DNA from: Edolisoma coerulescens
Taxonomy: Eukaryota > Chordata > Aves > Passeriformes > Campephagidae
NCBI GenBank assembly: GCA_013397115.1
Contig: VWZW01007079.1
Location: 143,206-207,205 of the forward strand
Reading direction: 5' to 3'
DNA: 64,000 bases
The stretch's first letter is position 1. Each line of letters begins with the position of its first letter. Below the pieces are notes generated by a model. That model made no database searches and had not been told where the DNA came from. It worked only from the letters and a program-made list of their open reading frames with translations. This document shows positions 60,061 through 64,000 of this stretch, in pieces. A program made the position numbers and the translations under genes.

Positions 60061-63000
60061 GCCCTCGGCAGTGTTTGCAGTTTGCACTGCTGCTGCTCTA
60101 GTCTGGGAAGGGGTAGCTTAAAAGAGATGCACATGCAGAGAAGTTTGATATAGAGGCTTTCACTGAGAAAAAATAAAGAATAAAGATATTGCCCATATTT
60201 TCAATAAACACAAAGGGGGAGAAACGGGTTCGTTTGCTCTCAGTGCACCTCTCCTGACATGGCTGTCGGTGTCCCTGAGCCAGCTGTCGGTGCTGTCCAT
60301 CCATCCTCCCACCAGGGTCAGTCCCGGGGCTCTCCGGTGACTGGGCAGAAACCCCTCCAGGCACGGCCTCTGCGGCGGGGAGCGGATTGACAGCACCAAC
60401 CGGAGCTTTAACGCGTTTTTTGCTGGTGCTGAAAGGCAGAAAGTGGGGCAGAAAACGGTGGGAGAAGGCAGGAGCTTGGTGCAAATGAGGGAGAAAAGAG
60501 CCTGCGGTGTGAAGCGGGGAGAAGGCGGGTGGACAAAAAACGTGGTGGATTTGGGTCTGAAAGGAGGTATTAAAAAAAATGTGATGGATGTTGGATTGCA
60601 CCCTGGACACTATTGATTAGGGGGGGGAAAAACCCAAAACCCCACACCCAAACAAAACAAGTCAGAAAGGGTGGCTTGGCAGGGAAAGGGGAAATGGGGA
60701 AGAAGACATTGAGGCTGGGAGACAGCAAGGAAAATGGCCGGAGGAGACAGGAGCTCTGCACTCAGCTAGGAAGGGCCTTCTGGAATGACAGACTCCGGTT
60801 TCTGATGCTGTGGAAGAACTGAGGATTTTCAATGATCAGGCTCTAAGAGACATCCCCAGCCGTAGGGGAAGAAAACGGAGTCTGAAGAAGACAATAAAAC
60901 ACATTGACCTGATATATTGGAGTGTAGATGGTGTTGATAGGAAAGCAGTTATGCAGTGTTGAGAAAGTGGAAATAATGCAATTTGTTATCAAAGGGCGGT
61001 TAATTTCTCTCAGTTGTGTGCTTGCAATCCTACACTTTCCCACAGAGGGTCACAAAACCAAAGCTGGCATGTCAGGGCCACCACGGAAACCAGGGCATCG
61101 AACAAATGAGGGTCCCGCACACGAGGGCTTTTGTGGTCAGACAAGTTCAGTGCTTTCTTGCATTTCTTTTTGTGCTTAATAACCACACCTACTAGAACCC
61201 ACTCACCATGCACGTTTTATACCTGCACAGGCATTTGTCTAAGCATGGTTGCATGTGACTCTCAAAATTAATGTAATTTCAAAACAGACTAAATTTATAT
61301 TTATCTTTTGGGCTTAATTATAAAAAAATATTTAAAGAAACAAACTTTATATTTAATAACTGACTTGCTGTAGGCTGTGGGGAAATGTCAGTAACAGCAT
61401 TACAGATGAAACCACGAATTCTGAAAACAGCAAGTCTTTCTCAGCTCCACCACAAAGAATGGGGCATTTCAGAGGCTAGGGAGAGTCCTGCTCTGGGGAT
61501 TTTGTATTTCCTCAGGCTTCACTGCTTTAGTGCAAAGTCCTGTTTTTAAAAAGTGATCTCACAAGGAATTAGGAGCAATTACATTAGGAGGATTTGACTA
61601 CTAGGAGACAGACATTGAATTAAGCTTTAATTAATTGGAAGAGGAGAAAATGATTGGTCTGTTCAGGTAGTCCATGCAGTGAAATGGCACCTTTTGTATC
61701 TGTTGGAATATTTACTTCAGGACTTAGGTACAAACATTGATATGTTCTGACAGTCCCTTGTTCTGAGTGAAGAATCCTGAATATCTGGATCTCTTGCTTG
61801 CACATAGGAAATGGGCTCTGAACCAAGTGGATGTTCTGCAGACATAACGGGAAGGCTGATTAACTTGTTTCCTTTATGCCAATTTAGTGAAGCTTGAAAT
61901 TAAATCTAATGGTAGCAATCATAACAAGCAAATCCTTTTCTGTTTAGTAACACAAGAAAAGTAGCAACCGGTGTGGGATTAAAAGAACAATATAGTTTAT
62001 ATAATTTGGCAGAATGAAAAATATCTTGCTTTGCACCAGAAATGTCATCATTAATACCAGAAAACAGATTATTGTTTCTCTGTTTGCATCTGGTTACTTC
62101 AACTTCCCTGTACTTCATCCCTGCCATGTAACAGCCTGTCACAGGCATGTGGTGGTGTGACATCATTTTACACAATCTCGGTGGACTGGGCTGGTGGTTT
62201 ATTGTCATTGTCACACAGTCACAGAGGGACTGATGCTCCTGCAGGTGCAGGAGGCGATGGGACAACCACAAAGGCTGCCCCAGGTGTTTCTGCCCTTGAG
62301 TGGAATCCTTGGGGAGACCAAAGGATCAAATTCCATCTCCAAGGAGTTGGTACAAACACCTCTTGTTCACGTACAGGAGGAGGTTTGTCCAACAAAGCTC
62401 ACACACTCCAACCATCTGGATGTGATAAAAGGTTGTTAAAAGCAATGTACTCTTGCATTTTCACAGTGATATTCTCCTCTTGCCCAGCCAACTGACAGAG
62501 GCTCGATTTTGGCACTGTTCTCCCTAAACAGAGAATTTTTTGGCAGTTCCTAAAGCCTATCTCCTCTTTGTAGCTCTGGAGGGAGCAAAATGAAGCTCTG
62601 TTCCTCTCATGTTTAACAAATCCTTCAGGTGCCCTTAGAAAAAAGTTTAGTAGTTGGGGTCAGATGTTGTCTGATTCCTCTTTAATTCCATAAGTTATTA
62701 TATTCAGTACTTGTAGGATTCAACCTCTAACAAATATCCACTGCATATTATTTATCATGAGTTACTTCTTTATTGATTGTGGCAGTCTTAATAAAATTTA
62801 CATGATAGTTGGACTTCAGTAACATAAGCTCAAACTCACATTCTCAGGTGTTTTCCTTTAATGAGAGAAGAGTGAATGATTGTTACCATAATGCAGAGAA
62901 AATGCCTTACCCTCTTGCTTAGTAGAGAGAAATGCTTTTGCAGTTGGCATGATTTTGGGATCCACTGATGGATGGCAAGCTGATCTTGGTTTTCTAAGAC

Positions 63001-64000
63001 ATTCACATTCCTTATGTTTATTGCTGGATGTGAGAAGGAGGACTTTAATGTTTCTGTACAGCATTACCATTTTACTTCATGTTATACGGTCTGACATCAG
63101 TTGTTTTAAGAAGGTATTGACATGTACTGAGAACAAATATGCAAAACCTTATCATTTCTTTTTAAAGCTTTAGTCCATTAAGGAATATCATTTCATGCCT
63201 AATTTCATTTGCATAATATGCTTAATCTTTTGTGAATCCTTTAGCAGTTTCAGCAGTTTAGATACTATATCTGTAATCAAACTTTTCTTAGCTCTGGGAC
63301 TTGCCAAAATTGATGGATGTGTGTGGTCAGAAGCAAAGTGTCCACTCTTTACTGAAACACTGAGTAACTTAATGTTTCTGATTCCTGGTGCAGAAGAGTA
63401 GAGGTTGTGATAAAAAGAAGAAAGAGATAATCCCTAGGACATGCAGTGATCATAACTTTATTCTAATGTATTTTTATCTATTCTTTTAGATATCTCTAAA
63501 CAAAAGGGCAATTCCTGTATTTTTTCCAGGGAAAATATTATGGCAGAACCGATTATTCCTTTCCGGGAGGCAGAGGAAAGATTTAGTTCCATTTCACGTG
63601 GAAGGGGTGGAAAGAGGAATGTATTAATGCTGGCCAGAGAGGTCCCAGGTTCACTTGGCAGAGGGGGATGAACCACAGGGGCCTTCTTGGAACTGTGCCA
63701 GCAACTGAGAGTTACAGCTGTTCACGGGTTTTCCTTCTCACACAGCCCCAGTTTGTAGGCTGTGGACTGAGGATTTGGTATCCGGACCCCGCAATGAGGA
63801 CCATGGACTGTCCAGCACAGAGTGACATCTGCAGTGCCCCAGCTGTGTGAGTCTGCTCGGTGGCAGGGCGGGCTCCCGGCAGCTCTGCGCTGATAGCTCC
63901 GAAAAAACGCTCCTTATCTAATCCCTGCGAGGGCTCCGAGCAGATGGCAGCGTTTCTGAGCTGTCGGGTTTCTGGGGGAGGTGGTGGTAGGAAACCAAAC
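60061..64000. other. Intergenic region right of LAMP2
   Basis: 3.9 kb without a recognisable exon, RNA or mobile element. Synteny predicts the 3' end of CUL4B (minus strand) beyond or near this edge, but the conserved cullin C-terminus was not seen. There is a G-rich/A-rich low-complexity patch near 60619-60660, and the last 150 bases become GC-richer. Confidence 0.55.

Noticed and set aside
60061..64000. CUL4B 3' end expected from synteny
   Set aside because: No frame resembling the conserved cullin C-terminus was seen on the minus strand, so no feature is called.
1..64000. CRISPR arrays, bacterial operons, tRNA or rRNA genes
   Set aside because: None seen; the window is ordinary spliced vertebrate sequence.

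Overview
This window is vertebrate nuclear DNA, almost certainly from a bird. The signs are spliced genes with GT/AG introns and GC-rich promoters, several 3'-end fragments of the CR1 LINE family typical of bird and reptile genomes, and a gene order matching the human Xq24 block. From left to right it holds ZBTB33 (+), TMEM255A (-), ATP1B4 (+) and LAMP2 (-). In human the next gene after LAMP2 is CUL4B, but I found no CUL4B exon in the last 4 kb. In birds this block lies on chromosome 4 (4A in songbirds); that placement is from general knowledge, not from the sequence.

Layout. Positions 1-234 are a GC-rich promoter and probable non-coding first exon of ZBTB33 (Kaiso). Its whole 679-residue protein is in one exon (939-2978), followed by a long 3' UTR. 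TMEM255A runs right to left from 32193 to 9548 in nine coding exons, which join in frame to a 327-residue four-pass membrane protein. Its first coding exon contains six unresolved bases. ATP1B4 starts about 2.6 kb away, divergently, and runs from 34797 to 44023 in eight exons that join in frame to a 323-residue Na,K-ATPase-type beta subunit. LAMP2 runs right to left. Exons 2 to 8 (58881 to 54305) are followed by two alternative last exons, a LAMP-2B type (53107-52968) and a LAMP-2C type (48468-48326). The signal-peptide exon could not be found in the GC-rich promoter near 59500-60050, where one base is unresolved.

Mobile and repeat content is modest. There are four CR1 tails, a few microsatellites, and one clean solo retroviral LTR (21317-21870) in a TMEM255A intron, flanked by a perfect 6-bp target duplication.

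The four genes are neighbours by ancestry and do not form an operon. Kaiso is a nuclear methyl-DNA-binding repressor, TMEM255A a poorly understood membrane protein, ATP1B4 a muscle-type pump subunit (in non-placental vertebrates), and LAMP2 a lysosomal membrane glycoprotein. I saw no sign of a new biological system. The points most worth following up are the LAMP2 terminal-exon set and missing first exon, the short TMEM255A form, the ancestral-type ATP1B4, the solo LTR, and two unexplained antisense reading frames.
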